Below are positions 1-9,268 of a stretch of DNA of 32,688 bases, one piece after another. Position numbers and translations under genes: made by a program. The DNA comes from Microcaldota archaeon (GTDB lineage: Archaea; Micrarchaeota; Micrarchaeia; Burarchaeales; Fermentimicrarchaeaceae). Within the stretch, counting starts at the first letter, position 1. Every line of letters begins with the position of its first letter. Location of the stretch: contig JAPLWV010000040.1 of NCBI GenBank assembly GCA_026396385.1, positions 1 through 32,688 of the forward strand, given 5' to 3'. A model generated the notes under the pieces. The model ran no database searches and was not told the origin of the DNA. It was given only the letters and a program-made list of their open reading frames with translations.

Positions 1-96
1 GAAGTCGTACTGCTCTCCAAGCATGAGGGATGCTGTATCAGCTGATAAGCATAAGGAGAGCAGAATAATTGAAGAAAAGATGAGTTTTCTCCTCAT
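1..96 (-). CDS. N-terminus of a secreted protein, cut by the window edge
   Basis: Reading the reverse strand from the ATG at 94-96 gives an open frame of 32 codons that runs exactly to the window edge. The first residues are MRRKLIFSSIILLSLCLSA, followed by DTASLMLGEQYDF. This is a textbook signal peptide: a basic start, a hydrophobic core and a small-residue cleavage region after LSA. The mature protein is therefore probably exported. A TATA-like element (127-134, readable in both directions) lies 31-38 bases upstream, so the gene is divergent from the small gene at 168. The family cannot be told from 32 residues. The short length is the main reason for doubt. Confidence 0.6.
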   Translation of the reverse strand, partial: MRRKLIFSSIILLSLCLSADTASLMLGEQYDF

Positions 97-126
97 AAAT
101 CCCACGAACACTTTTTGATTGCAATG

Positions 127-134
127 TTTAAATA
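127..134. promoter_or_regulatory. TATA-like element between divergent genes
   Basis: TTTAAATA on the plus strand reads TATTTAAA on the minus strand, so one element could serve both the gene starting at 168 and the partial gene starting at 96. The distances (about 35 to 40 bases to each start) allow short leaders. The plus gene also has GGTGAT at 159-164, just before its ATG. Confidence 0.4.
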
Positions 135-167
135 TCCGGCAGTTTAAAAATGTAAATCGGTGATAAG

Positions 168-446
168 ATGGAACTGCTGGGCAAGGCTGTAGAGGTTCTT
201 CCCATACTTTATGATTCCAAAAGAGGGTCAATAACCTTGCATGAGAACGGGCTGGATATCAGGGCTGAGACGAGGGTGCAGGCCCCCTTCAATTATGTGG
301 AGTCCATCACGGAGGAGAAGAAACTGGCACTTCTCAAGAGCCAGGCAGCCATAGTTGTTTATAACCTTCTTGGCGAGAAATTCGAGCTGAGGTTTATCAT
401 GGCGGGAAACGACCTGGCAATCCTCAAGAAGGCATGCGGCAAATAG
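168..446 (+). CDS. Small hypothetical protein, possibly PH-like fold
   Basis: This is a 92-residue soluble protein with no signal peptide or membrane segment. The start is supported by GGTGAT (159-164) three bases ahead of the ATG, matching the archaeal anti-Shine-Dalgarno end. I do not recognise the family. Alternating hydrophobic strands (SITLHENGLDI, FNYVESI, AIVVYNL, FELRFIM) end in a probable helix (NDLAILKKACGK). That order resembles small PH-like or GRAM-like domains, where strands are capped by one C-terminal helix, but this is inference from the pattern only. It converges on the giant surface-protein gene, 40 bases away. Confidence 0.7.
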   Translation: MELLGKAVEVLPILYDSKRGSITLHENGLDIRAETRVQAPFNYVESITEEKKLALLKSQAAIVVYNLLGEKFELRFIMAGNDLAILKKACGK

Positions 447-458
447 TCTAGTTGAATA

Positions 459-482
459 TAAAAATTAAAAGGAAAAAAGAAA
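459..482 (-). terminator. T-rich tract after the giant surface-protein gene
   Basis: Just past the minus-strand stop codon (487-489) the transcript would read a run of short U tracts (TTTCTTTTTTCC, then TTTTAATTTTTA). Archaeal termination commonly uses U-rich tracts without a hairpin. No strong stem precedes it. Confidence 0.4.
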
Positions 483-486
483 GAGA

Positions 487-3400
487 CTACTTCTTGTTGT
501 TGCTGTTTTTCTTTTTCTTGCGCGTTGCCAGGAAGAACACTATTAAGAGCAGCGCCAGCAATCCAAGCACCCATGGCGCGTATGCCGCAAGTGCCATTCC
601 GACTGAAGTCGGTGCCTGCTGCTGTCCTTCCTCCGAAGCTGGAGTCCCTGCGAGACCTGTTGGTGCCTCAGCTGGCTTCACTACATTGGTTGTCCTTATC
701 GACATGAGGTAATGCCCTGGCGCTTCATAGTGGTAAATTCCCTCATCTGTTGCCTTGAAGCCTGCCTGTCCGCTTGAGTCTGTTATCAGCACTAGCGACT
801 CTCTGGTTGGCGATATTATCAGGATTGTTCCACCTGCAATTGAGTTGTTGTTCTCATCCACCAGTTTCAGCACTACTATGTCGTCAAGCATTGCGTTTGT
901 AGGTGCAAGTATATCAACTCTAGTTGCTGGACCTGTTATTTCCTGCTCCGAGCACTTGTAATTCACGCACTGTCCTTCACAACAGTCGGCTGTTGTTGCA
1001 CAAGCCAGTCCTATCTGGCTGCATTGCGTGAAGGTTGTGGTTCCACCAGTGTCTCCACTCGAGCCGCCTGTTGAGCCGCCAACAGAGCCTCCACTGGATA
1101 TTGACCCTCCAGAGCTTCCTCCGGATGACCCTCCGCCGCCACCGCCTCCTCCTGCATGACAATCCTGTGGGCAGCTTAGAGTTGTCTCACCAGATTCGCA
1201 CAGTCCGTTTCCGCATATTGGTCCTGCTGGTGGTACGGATGCCTTCTGGGCAAGAACATGCGTTCCCTCATTGCCAACGCTGTCAACTGCGCTCACGTTG
1301 TAGGTGTCATTCGTATTGCTTATCGTGTATGAGTAGGTTTGCACACCAGTGCTGTTGACCACCCCAATTATATGTCCGCTGGAGTTGTATATGTTGTAGT
1401 GGCCGCCAGTCATCCCGCTTTCTGCATCCGTAGCTGCATTCCATGTGATGACAGTGCCGTTAATTGTTACATTTGTAGGTCCTATTGGCGGGTCAAGGTC
1501 AATGATTATGCTAAGCAATGGATCTACACAGTGCGGTGGTATCTGGGTTCCATTTGGCAGAGGCGCTGGGTATAAGACATCACATCCGCGCATCCTCATG
1601 TAGTATGTTCCACTTGTGAGGTTTTCTGCTGTTATGTTGAATGTCGCTGTGTAGTTGCCAACCCACTGGTCTCCCTCTGCGAGCATTGTTGAACGCCATC
1701 TGCTGTCGTATGGGCATGCACCTAGGCAGAGTGCATCCAAGTCAGCACTCGGGGCGTATATCCTGTATTGAACTGTGCTCTCATCAACACCTGCGGTCTC
1801 ATCATCCATGCCAATTTTTATTGGTATTCCTGTGTTTGGCCCGTATATTCCTCCAGGTATTGGCTCATGCAATGTCTTTACTGGTGGCGTTCCATCAACA
1901 AAGAACCTCACTGAATCGTTTCCAATGTTGAACTCCTCGTCTCTTGCAAATACTGTGAGCATATAGATTCCATCCTCTAGTCCTGTTGGAAGGTCTCCAT
2001 CAACTCTGCACTGGTAGTCGCTCAGCATTACTCCTGAGTAGGATCTGGTGAATTCCAGCTCCTCGCTATCCCTGAACAGGTCTGCCCAGCACTCATCTGC
2101 TCCTGACTGGTACTCCTCAACAGAGGCGTAGATAGTGAAGTGGTGGTTGTCCTCGACAAAACCCTCTTCGAGCAGTCCATCCCGATCCGTTATGATGACT
2201 CTCGGCGCGTCATTGTCGAAGTCCATGATTATCTTTCTTCCATTCTCAAGGTCATCCCTTGCATATCCGAACCACTCGTTGCAGCTCCTGTCCATGATTC
2301 TTATCATCAGGTAAGCCTTGTCCGTTATGTTGCTTGGGTTTGGTATTGTGGCTGTGCCCTTACACACTCCGTCTACGTATGGAACCTGTCCCAGGTAGAC
2401 AAGAGTGTAGTTGACATGATTCAATTCAAGCGCATGCAGGTAATCGTGCATGTTATGTATCTGGCTCTCGTTGATTCCCTCGTAGTTTATGTCAATTGCA
2501 TAGAACTCACATGAAGCCACTCCGCTTGGCGGGTAACCTGCATCCATCGAAGGTGCGAATACTGAGAATGTCTCACCATCGTGGTATATGCGTCCTGACA
2601 CTGGGTTCAGCACGAATCCGAATGGGTCATCATCATCATATATGTCCGTCTCGTTGTGCTTCACTTCTGCATTGCCAAGCTTGTCAACGCTGTAGTACTG
2701 GAAGTGGTAGTAGCCATCCTCATCGTAATGCCCGCTGCCGAATGTTATGTTATGAGCTGGATCGTAGTAAGACCAGCCGTGGTCGTATTCTCCGCTAACA
2801 CTGTACTTTGTGTAATTCACTCCAACTGCGCACACTGCTCCTCCGTCAACTGCTGAGAAGCCGATTACGGTATCCTCTCCGACCCAGTAATCGCATCCCT
2901 CTCCTGGGTTGCATGGCGTGTGGCATCCGGTGATTATCTTTGTCGTCACCGGGGGTGTGTTATCAACCTTGTCAGTCTCATTGTGAGTTATCTCTGTGTT
3001 GTTCAATGCATCCTCGCAGTAGTATTGCAGAGTGTGCACGGAGTCACCAGGCAGTGTGAATGAACCATTGTATGTCGTCCAGCCAGTCCATTGTCCATCA
3101 TCAAGCTTCCACTGGTAGTATATCGTTGAGTGGTCAACTGGATGAGGATGCGGGTCCGTGCATGTGAGAGTTATCGGTGTCTGTGATGTTACCCACGTGA
3201 ATCCATCTGCCGGAATCTTTGGAGTTCCAATTAGCTTTGTAGTTGCAGGTGGCTGTGTGTCAACTATATCCACCTCTGAATGAAGTCCTTGCGTGTTACC
3301 AAGCTCGTCAACACATTCGTATTCGAGCATGTGGAATGAGTCCTCGTTGAAATTGAAGGTGGTTGTGTTTGCATTAAGTTCTGTCCAGGTGCTCCATTGG

Positions 3401-6400
3401 GCATCAGCTAGACCACTGTAAGTTGTAGCGTATTTGTAGTGATACCTTATCGTCACGTTGTTCACTGGGTGCGGCTGCTGGTCAACACACGTTAATGTGA
3501 TGTTGGTGTTCTGAGTTATGTAGTACTCGCAGTGCTCCCCTTCAATGCATGCGTGCTTTGGATCGCCAAGTGTCTTGCTGATTATAGGCGGTTGCGTGTC
3601 TACAATGTCCAGCTCACTGTGCATATTCTCTGTGTTGTTCAATGCATCCACGCAGTACCACATAAGCCTGTGGTAGGAATCATTGTCGTAAGGCACTCTT
3701 ATAAGAGCAGAGTTTACATCTACCCACTGGCCCTCCTGCCATCCATCACCGCTCTCGTTCTTCCAGTCTATCTTGTAGTATACTGTTACATTATCAATTG
3801 GGTGCGGGTCCTGGTCAGTGCAGTTTATCATTATTGGAGTCTGTAAGGTTGCATAGTAGCATCCGTCGGTGTATGTGCTGCTGTCTACTGTGCTACAGTC
3901 AACCTGCTTCTTCGGCTCGCCGACTGTCTTATTTGAGATAGGCGGCTTGTTGTCAACGTAGACGCACTGCCACTGTGTTTGCTCTACGTTTCCGAGTGCG
4001 TCAACTGAGTAGAACTCTATCAGGTGGCATGAGTCCTCTGGCTTGTAGAATGGACCTGTGTATTCATTGAAGCTTCCTGTGCCATTTGCTCCTGCGCATG
4101 CTTTCTCAGAAGCACAGAATTCATTATCAACCAGTGTGTTTCTCCAGTATGTCTTGTTCACTCCAACCGCGCATATCTCTCCTCCATCCGTTGCAGTGAG
4201 AGTTACTGAGGTATTTGAGTTTATCCACTCACTCACGCCGTTTGTGTAGAACGGAGTTCCGTATGTCTTTATCGTGTTTGGTGGAGTTGAGTCGACCTTG
4301 TAGTATTGCTCGTGGGGCTGCTCTATTGTTCCGTTTGAATTGCCCAATGCATCCTCGCAGTAGTATTGCAGGGTGTGGTTTGAATCCTCTGCGAATGTGA
4401 ATGAGCTTGTGTATTGCATCCAGTTTGACCAGCTTCCGTCGTCAACCTTATACCTGTACCATATATTGACATTGTCAACCGGGTGCGGGTTCTGGTCAAC
4501 GCAGTACATGTCTATCGGGGTGTTCTGTGTTATCCATGTGAATCCTTCACCCTGAATCTTGGGGTCACCAATAACTTTTGTGAGGTCAGGTGCCTTGTTG
4601 TCAACGTAGACACACTGCTTCTTAACTGGCTCGGTATTCCCAAGCTCATCAACAGACCAGTATTCTATCAGGTGGCATGAGTCCTCAGAGATGTTGAAGA
4701 CAGCTGTGTCGTTATAAACACTCATTTCCTCTCCGCTGCCTTGTGCTCCCTGGCAGAGCTCCTGAGACTCGCAGTAACTGTCATCTACTAGAGTAACCCT
4801 GTAGTAAATGTCATTTATACCTACATGACATATCTCTCCTCCGTCGGTTGCTGTAAGTGTTATTGGCGTTTGTGAAGTTATCCACTTCGGGTAGCCCTCG
4901 GCAGGATAAACTGGCCGACCATAGGTCTTCACTGTGGTTGGCGGAGTTGAGTCAACTCTATCAAGTTCAGTGTGAGTTTGCTCGGTGTTGTTCAATGCAT
5001 CAACGCAGTACCATTCCAGCATGTGGTTTGAATCCTCGTTGTAGTTGAAAGAGGTATGCCATCCGTTGTATGATATCCAGTCTGTGAATGGACCACTATC
5101 AACGCTGTATCTGTAGTATATTGTAACTCCGAATACCGCTCCGGATGGGTGCGGCTCTGGATCGCTGCAGGTTAGCTCTATTGCTGTCTCTTGTGTTATC
5201 CATGTGTCATTGGTGACTGGGTCGATATGTACGGGTCCCACGTTGAAATTCTTGGTTGAAACTGGCGGTTGTGAATCAACTACGTCCATCTCACTGTGCA
5301 CTGACTCAGTGTTGTTCAGTGCATCAATGCAGTACCATTCCAGCATGTGCGTTGAGTCCTCGTTATAGTAGAATGGTTCAGTGTATTGCATCCATCCTCC
5401 GAATGTCTCATTTGTCAGTCTGTAACGGTAGTATACGGCTTCTCCTCCAACTGGATGTGGTTGCTGGTCGTTGCAGTTGAGTGTTACAAGTGTGCTCTGG
5501 TTTATGAAATAACAACCATCTGTTGGGTTTTGACTGTAGACTCCAGCGTAACCTGCCGGGCATTCAATCTTCGGAGTTCCAAGCGTCTTTGGCGTTATAG
5601 GTGGCTTTGTGTCAACTATGTCAATCTCGAAGTGATGAGTCTCGTTGTTTCCGCATCTGTCTGAAGTGAAGTACTCCAGTTCGTGTATCGAGTCCTCAGT
5701 GAACTGGAATGAAGTAGTATACTGAATCCACTGGCTCCATGAGCCCCAAGAATCAGTGTAGTTCTGCTTTATTCTATACCTATAATATGTCGTGACCGCA
5801 TCAGAGTAGTTTCCATCATATGAGTTGTCAACATCATGAGCTGAGAGGTTTATCATAGTGCTCGTCTTTATGAAGTAGCAGGACTCCCATGAAGCATTGT
5901 TCCCCAGCAGGCTCAATACAGTGCTGTTGCACTGAATCTTTGGATCTCCGACTGTCTTGCTTGAAACTGGCGGCGTCCTGTCAACGACAAAATAAAGCAG
6001 GTCCTGGTTAAGTATTTTGCCCCAGTTGCATGCGCAGTCAATTGCCTCTGATGCTACTGCATGAGCACCTTCAGTATACTGTGCGTTTATTACAGTTGCA
6101 TTCGCCCAGTCGCAGCTAGTGCGAGGCTCACTGAAGTGACCATCTGACGGCAACATTGGTAAACCTGTCCCCGCCACTTGTTTGAAGCTCATTGGCGGCA
6201 CAACAAAGTATTCCGCTCCAGCAATGCATGACTGACCGTTAAAGTCGCAGAAGTAACCCTGATAAGTGAAGTTGTCAGCGCAGACCCATTGTCCCTTTGA
6301 GTCATTCCAGTGCGCACCTATTATTCCGCTCTGAATAAGACTAGGATGCATGTTATCAATCTCAAGCCTTGAGCAGTTGCATCCTCCCCAAGTGCCGTTG

Positions 6401-9042
6401 TCATTCTGCGCCTTGAGGCATATCTGGTATCCGCCTCCGTCAAACAGACCGCCAACATCGAATGTTCCATTGATATCTTCAACTTGGTCGTCGTCATAGG
6501 TTCCGTCTATTGCGTACATCTTGCCATGTCTCACTTCGGTTCCACCAGTCTGGCATGTGGTATGCGGGTCTGCTGATAGATACACAAAGTATTCTGCATC
6601 ATGTATATGTGCACAACTTTCTACTGCAGTTGCATTGACTGTCGCATTGTTAAGGCACATAGGCCCGGCGGGGTTTGGATAAACATTTATAGAGTCAACA
6701 GGAACATACGGACCGCTCGTGTCAATTGGGCCGTTTGTTGCATTGCATGTATCGTAGCAGGACTGCTCCCTGTGGAAAAGCGTGCATCCATCCGCTGTGC
6801 AGTCCTGTGTTCCCCAGTAGCATGTAGAATTGTTAATTGTTCCTGCAGGAGGGCAGTATTCGCCACTGTAGGCGCATGCGCATACCGCAGGGTCGATGTT
6901 GCAGTTTCCATTGTAATAGCAGTAATTAACCTGAGTATTCAAGTAAGGTTGACATTCTGTTCCGTAACTATCGCATCCGGCTGAGCAGAGTCTCTCGTTT
7001 ATTCCTCCTCCTATCATTGGTCCTCCATCCAAATTTGCATCTGCACAGGTGTGGCTGTATGTATAACTTGAGATAGTACAGTCGTCAATCGCATCATCGC
7101 ATACACTTGTGAAAGCAGCAGCGTAATCAAAGGTTTGTGTTCTGTTATCTGGGTCGTTATTGCATGTGGCTATCTCTGGTAAGTTATGAACACTGCAGTC
7201 ATAATCCTTCCAGTAAACACAAGTTCCTTCTCCATTACAATGGTCTACAGTACAGAACTGTTGGTCAGCTTCGCAAGGTGTGCTTAGAGGTGCATTTGTG
7301 AAAACTGTGCAGTCAGCTGAGTTTGGAGATTTGCAAACTCCAAGAGACTTGCATCTGTTGGTTATGATATCATTGTAATTTCTGCAAGTGGTATCAAGTC
7401 CATCACAGTCTATAGTTCCGCAGTTGGTGTCATCGTTTGGCATCAAACTGCAAGAACCAGAACCATCACATTCTTTGCAGGTATCGCAAGAAGTGTGAAG
7501 TGGTTTAAAGCTATCTGCTGGACAAGTCTTAGTTGAACCATCGCATTTCTCAGCTACATCGCAACCTCCTGGGACAGCTGCTCTGCATACATAAGTATTC
7601 GGTCGAACTGAATCAGCAGGACAGGTTGCGCTTGAGCCAGTGCAGGTTTCAGCAACATCACAATCGCCACTTGCTGCTCTGCATTCCGTGCCGGACGTTT
7701 TGAACTGGCAGGTTGCGCTGTTACAGCAGTCTGACCACGAACCATCTGGATTCTTTTCGCACTGCTCTCCTGTTTCAAATATTCCGTTACCACAGGTTGG
7801 AGCGTCATAACATACTTCGAGGTATGGACCCTGTAAATCATCACAAGAACTTCCGCTTACCTCGTTATCACAGAAATCTTCATGTTTGTTAGTGGTTTCG
7901 CTCGTAAACCTTATTCTTTCACTTAAAACCTTGTCGCTTGTGAAAGCAGTCTGAGCGTCAGAAGTCACAGTCCATATATAACCTCCATCATTGTTGCTTG
8001 GGGTTTTAGTGTCAGTTGCAGTTACGCTCGCACTTGGTTGGTTATTCCAGGTTATCGTTCCCTCAGTCCAGCTGTCATCTGAAACGTAGTATACTCCGAC
8101 AGCATTGTTCAAGCCGTCATACCTGTAGAGATGCATTTTAGCAGAAGTTATCGTTGCACCTGTTGGAATTGAGGAGAGACTGAACTTGATGTAACTCCTC
8201 CTTTTATCGAGCTGACATGAAACAGGTGGATCATACCATTTCACGTGTAGGTCATCATCGTTATGAGTCGTAGCAGCCTCCCCAGTCGTGTCGGAATTGC
8301 ATTGTCTAACATAGGAATCATCTGATGGGGAGATGAGCGTGCAACCATTAACATTGAAGTTCATTGTTTCAGTTCCTTGAACGGTGTGCGTGCAACTAGT
8401 ATCCCAAGACTGATAAGAAATTCTTGTAACAGTCCATGTTCCCAGAGCGGCATTAGCCGGGAGTGTGTAAGAATCTCTGTAGGGTCCGGAGCCAGTATAA
8501 CAGCCTGAGGTTCTTACAATAGCTCCGGTGTTATCTTTCCACTGGAATTGGCTGGGGCGAAGGGAACCTCCGGATATTTCCGCATAAACAGTGCTTCCCT
8601 GCGCGAATATATACTTCTCAGTTGAATAGTCTGATTGATAAGTTTTGAGTGCTGGGTCATCTTCGAACGTTATATTGGCGGAATTTATTCCGTCACTTGC
8701 GAGAACTGTGTAGGTATCTTCCATCCCATCTACTAAACTGTATGTATAATTGAAGTAGCCTAATTCATCGGTGATTGCAGTATCGTTATAAGTGATGTTA
8801 TCTGGCGTGGTTATACTCATTTGGATAATTGAGCTTGACGAGAAATTGAAACCAAGAATTAAGACAGTTTCATCAGGTCCGAAATTACTCTTTATATTGA
8901 AGTCGGTATCGGTAGTCATAAGGGAAGCAGCAGCGCTCACGCTAAGGGTCAAAAACACAAGCATGAGGATGAATGAAAACAGGAATCTCTTTGAGGAGAA
9001 GTTGCACAGAATATTCTCCCAACTACATGTTTTTGTTTTCAT
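487..9042 (-). CDS. Giant cysteine-rich multidomain surface protein (DNRLRE-like, disintegrin-like, Ig/OmpL47-like repeats, C-terminal anchor)
   Basis: The protein has 2851 residues. Its ATG (9040-9042) has a strong GGAGG eight bases upstream. Seen in order: a signal peptide (about 1-40, core FLFSFILMLVFLTLSVSAAA); Ig-like segments (about 40-230); a DNRLRE-like domain (about 231-415, with SYIKFSLSSIPTGATI and DSWTEGTITWNNQP); a disintegrin-like module with a partial second copy (417-535); further Cys-rich segments; ten repeats of about 112 residues opened by VDxxPP (about 1020-2134); Ig and FN3-like domains; a CGNGLCESGE...CPQDC motif; a Gly/Ser linker (about 2629-2668); a second small Cys knot; an Ig-like domain; and a membrane segment with a lysine tail (about 2815-2851). 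The protein should be secreted through Sec and held by its C-terminus. Abundant N-x-S/T sites suggest N-glycosylation. A role in adhesion or cell contact is inferred; no enzyme domain was seen. Confidence 0.93.
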   Translation of the reverse strand: MKTKTCSWENILCNFSSKRFLFSFILMLVFLTLSVSAAASLMTTDTDFNIKSNFGPDETVLILGFNFSSSSIIQMSITTPDNITYNDTAITDELGYFNYTYSLVDGMEDTYTVLASDGINSANITFEDDPALKTYQSDYSTEKYIFAQGSTVYAEISGGSLRPSQFQWKDNTGAIVRTSGCYTGSGPYRDSYTLPANAALGTWTVTRISYQSWDTSCTHTVQGTETMNFNVNGCTLISPSDDSYVRQCNSDTTGEAATTHNDDDLHVKWYDPPVSCQLDKRRSYIKFSLSSIPTGATITSAKMHLYRYDGLNNAVGVYYVSDDSWTEGTITWNNQPSASVTATDTKTPSNNDGGYIWTVTSDAQTAFTSDKVLSERIRFTSETTNKHEDFCDNEVSGSSCDDLQGPYLEVCYDAPTCGNGIFETGEQCEKNPDGSWSDCCNSATCQFKTSGTECRAASGDCDVAETCTGSSATCPADSVRPNTYVCRAAVPGGCDVAEKCDGSTKTCPADSFKPLHTSCDTCKECDGSGSCSLMPNDDTNCGTIDCDGLDTTCRNYNDIITNRCKSLGVCKSPNSADCTVFTNAPLSTPCEADQQFCTVDHCNGEGTCVYWKDYDCSVHNLPEIATCNNDPDNRTQTFDYAAAFTSVCDDAIDDCTISSYTYSHTCADANLDGGPMIGGGINERLCSAGCDSYGTECQPYLNTQVNYCYYNGNCNIDPAVCACAYSGEYCPPAGTINNSTCYWGTQDCTADGCTLFHREQSCYDTCNATNGPIDTSGPYVPVDSINVYPNPAGPMCLNNATVNATAVESCAHIHDAEYFVYLSADPHTTCQTGGTEVRHGKMYAIDGTYDDDQVEDINGTFDVGGLFDGGGYQICLKAQNDNGTWGGCNCSRLEIDNMHPSLIQSGIIGAHWNDSKGQWVCADNFTYQGYFCDFNGQSCIAGAEYFVVPPMSFKQVAGTGLPMLPSDGHFSEPRTSCDWANATVINAQYTEGAHAVASEAIDCACNWGKILNQDLLYFVVDRTPPVSSKTVGDPKIQCNSTVLSLLGNNASWESCYFIKTSTMINLSAHDVDNSYDGNYSDAVTTYYRYRIKQNYTDSWGSWSQWIQYTTSFQFTEDSIHELEYFTSDRCGNNETHHFEIDIVDTKPPITPKTLGTPKIECPAGYAGVYSQNPTDGCYFINQSTLVTLNCNDQQPHPVGGEAVYYRYRLTNETFGGWMQYTEPFYYNEDSTHMLEWYCIDALNNTESVHSEMDVVDSQPPVSTKNFNVGPVHIDPVTNDTWITQETAIELTCSDPEPHPSGAVFGVTIYYRYSVDSGPFTDWISYNGWHTSFNYNEDSNHMLEWYCVDALNNTEQTHTELDRVDSTPPTTVKTYGRPVYPAEGYPKWITSQTPITLTATDGGEICHVGINDIYYRVTLVDDSYCESQELCQGAQGSGEEMSVYNDTAVFNISEDSCHLIEYWSVDELGNTEPVKKQCVYVDNKAPDLTKVIGDPKIQGEGFTWITQNTPIDMYCVDQNPHPVDNVNIWYRYKVDDGSWSNWMQYTSSFTFAEDSNHTLQYYCEDALGNSNGTIEQPHEQYYKVDSTPPNTIKTYGTPFYTNGVSEWINSNTSVTLTATDGGEICAVGVNKTYWRNTLVDNEFCASEKACAGANGTGSFNEYTGPFYKPEDSCHLIEFYSVDALGNVEQTQWQCVYVDNKPPISNKTVGEPKKQVDCSTVDSSTYTDGCYYATLQTPIMINCTDQDPHPIDNVTVYYKIDWKNESGDGWQEGQWVDVNSALIRVPYDNDSYHRLMWYCVDALNNTENMHSELDIVDTQPPIISKTLGDPKHACIEGEHCEYYITQNTNITLTCVDQQPHPVNNVTIRYHYKYATTYSGLADAQWSTWTELNANTTTFNFNEDSFHMLEYECVDELGNTQGLHSEVDIVDTQPPATTKLIGTPKIPADGFTWVTSQTPITLTCTDPHPHPVDHSTIYYQWKLDDGQWTGWTTYNGSFTLPGDSVHTLQYYCEDALNNTEITHNETDKVDNTPPVTTKIITGCHTPCNPGEGCDYWVGEDTVIGFSAVDGGAVCAVGVNYTKYSVSGEYDHGWSYYDPAHNITFGSGHYDEDGYYHFQYYSVDKLGNAEVKHNETDIYDDDDPFGFVLNPVSGRIYHDGETFSVFAPSMDAGYPPSGVASCEFYAIDINYEGINESQIHNMHDYLHALELNHVNYTLVYLGQVPYVDGVCKGTATIPNPSNITDKAYLMIRIMDRSCNEWFGYARDDLENGRKIIMDFDNDAPRVIITDRDGLLEEGFVEDNHHFTIYASVEEYQSGADECWADLFRDSEELEFTRSYSGVMLSDYQCRVDGDLPTGLEDGIYMLTVFARDEEFNIGNDSVRFFVDGTPPVKTLHEPIPGGIYGPNTGIPIKIGMDDETAGVDESTVQYRIYAPSADLDALCLGACPYDSRWRSTMLAEGDQWVGNYTATFNITAENLTSGTYYMRMRGCDVLYPAPLPNGTQIPPHCVDPLLSIIIDLDPPIGPTNVTINGTVITWNAATDAESGMTGGHYNIYNSSGHIIGVVNSTGVQTYSYTISNTNDTYNVSAVDSVGNEGTHVLAQKASVPPAGPICGNGLCESGETTLSCPQDCHAGGGGGGGGSSGGSSGGSISSGGSVGGSTGGSSGDTGGTTTFTQCSQIGLACATTADCCEGQCVNYKCSEQEITGPATRVDILAPTNAMLDDIVVLKLVDENNNSIAGGTILIISPTRESLVLITDSSGQAGFKATDEGIYHYEAPGHYLMSIRTTNVVKPAEAPTGLAGTPASEEGQQQAPTSVGMALAAYAPWVLGLLALLLIVFFLATRKKKKNSNNKK
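2640..5990 (-). repeat. Ten tandem Ig/OmpL47-like coding repeats
   Basis: The region encodes ten units of roughly 335 bases inside the giant protein. Each opens with VDxxPP, then TKTxGxP, then WITxxTPIxLxC, a YYRY strand, EDSxHxLxY and D.LGN or DALNN. Two sub-types are visible. Type A carries CxDxxPHPV. Type B (units 4, 6 and 10) carries TDGGEICxVG or a close variant. The EDSxHxLEY...D.LGN end matches the OmpL47-type/Ig-like repeat of bacterial surface proteins. Some copies share long identical DNA stretches, for example 3004-3030 with 4345-4371 (27 bases). Confidence 0.85.
7440..7794 (-). other. Disintegrin-like coding module in the giant surface protein
   Basis: From residue 417 the protein reads CGNGIFETGEQCE, then DCCNSATCQFK, then GTECRAASGDCDVAETC, then TGSSATCPADS. 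This is the order and spacing of the disintegrin domain of ADAM proteases and snake toxins (CGNGxxExGEEC, CC.xATC, CRxxxxxCDxxExC, GxSxxCPxD). A second shorter copy follows (CRAAVPGGCDVAEKC, CPADS). Similar cysteine patterns are known from bacterial secreted proteins. The position of the integrin-binding loop is occupied by SGD before CD. Confidence 0.7.
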
Positions 9043-9268
9043 ATTCTCATCCTCCTTGATTCAAGGTGCAGAATATAGGCGGTATATACAGGATAGAATA
9101 GTTCAAATGAGCGCCTATACTTCAAATGTCCACCTCACGGCCAAAAACGAATAGATATATTGTGATATTACCTATATTTAAATGTTACGGTGTGCTCGCG
9201 GTGATATATATACTATTAAATATAATAGAGCTAGGTTGGGATGCTTTAGCAGTTTCTGGCATATTAGC
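9043..9268. other. Intergenic region upstream of the giant gene
   Basis: The 226 bases are AT-rich. They hold the TATA-like TATATA (9083-9088) and a second TATA-like sequence near 9175-9183 (TATTTAAAT), plus the palindrome at 9054-9066. No RNA gene or convincing small gene was seen. A plus-strand open frame crossing this region overlaps the coding end of the neighbouring gene and looks spurious. Confidence 0.5.
9051..9066 (-). promoter_or_regulatory. Ribosome binding site overlapped by a 13-base palindrome
   Basis: On the plus strand CCTTGATTCAAGG (9054-9066) is a perfect inverted repeat with six-base arms around one central base. It overlaps the GGAGG ribosome binding site of the giant gene (minus strand, 9051-9055). 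The probable TATA box (TATATA, 9083-9088) puts the transcription start near 9060, inside the palindrome, which is a usual place for a repressor to bind. Confidence 0.4.

Noticed and set aside
2640-5990. Possible CRISPR-like or DNA-level repeat array
   Set aside because: The repeats keep the reading frame, are about 335 bases long and diverge at the third codon position; they are protein domain repeats.
6601-6984. Plus-strand open frame of 127 codons inside the giant gene
   Set aside because: It is antisense to Cys-rich repeats, which makes it Cys- and Ala-rich by reflection. No independent support.
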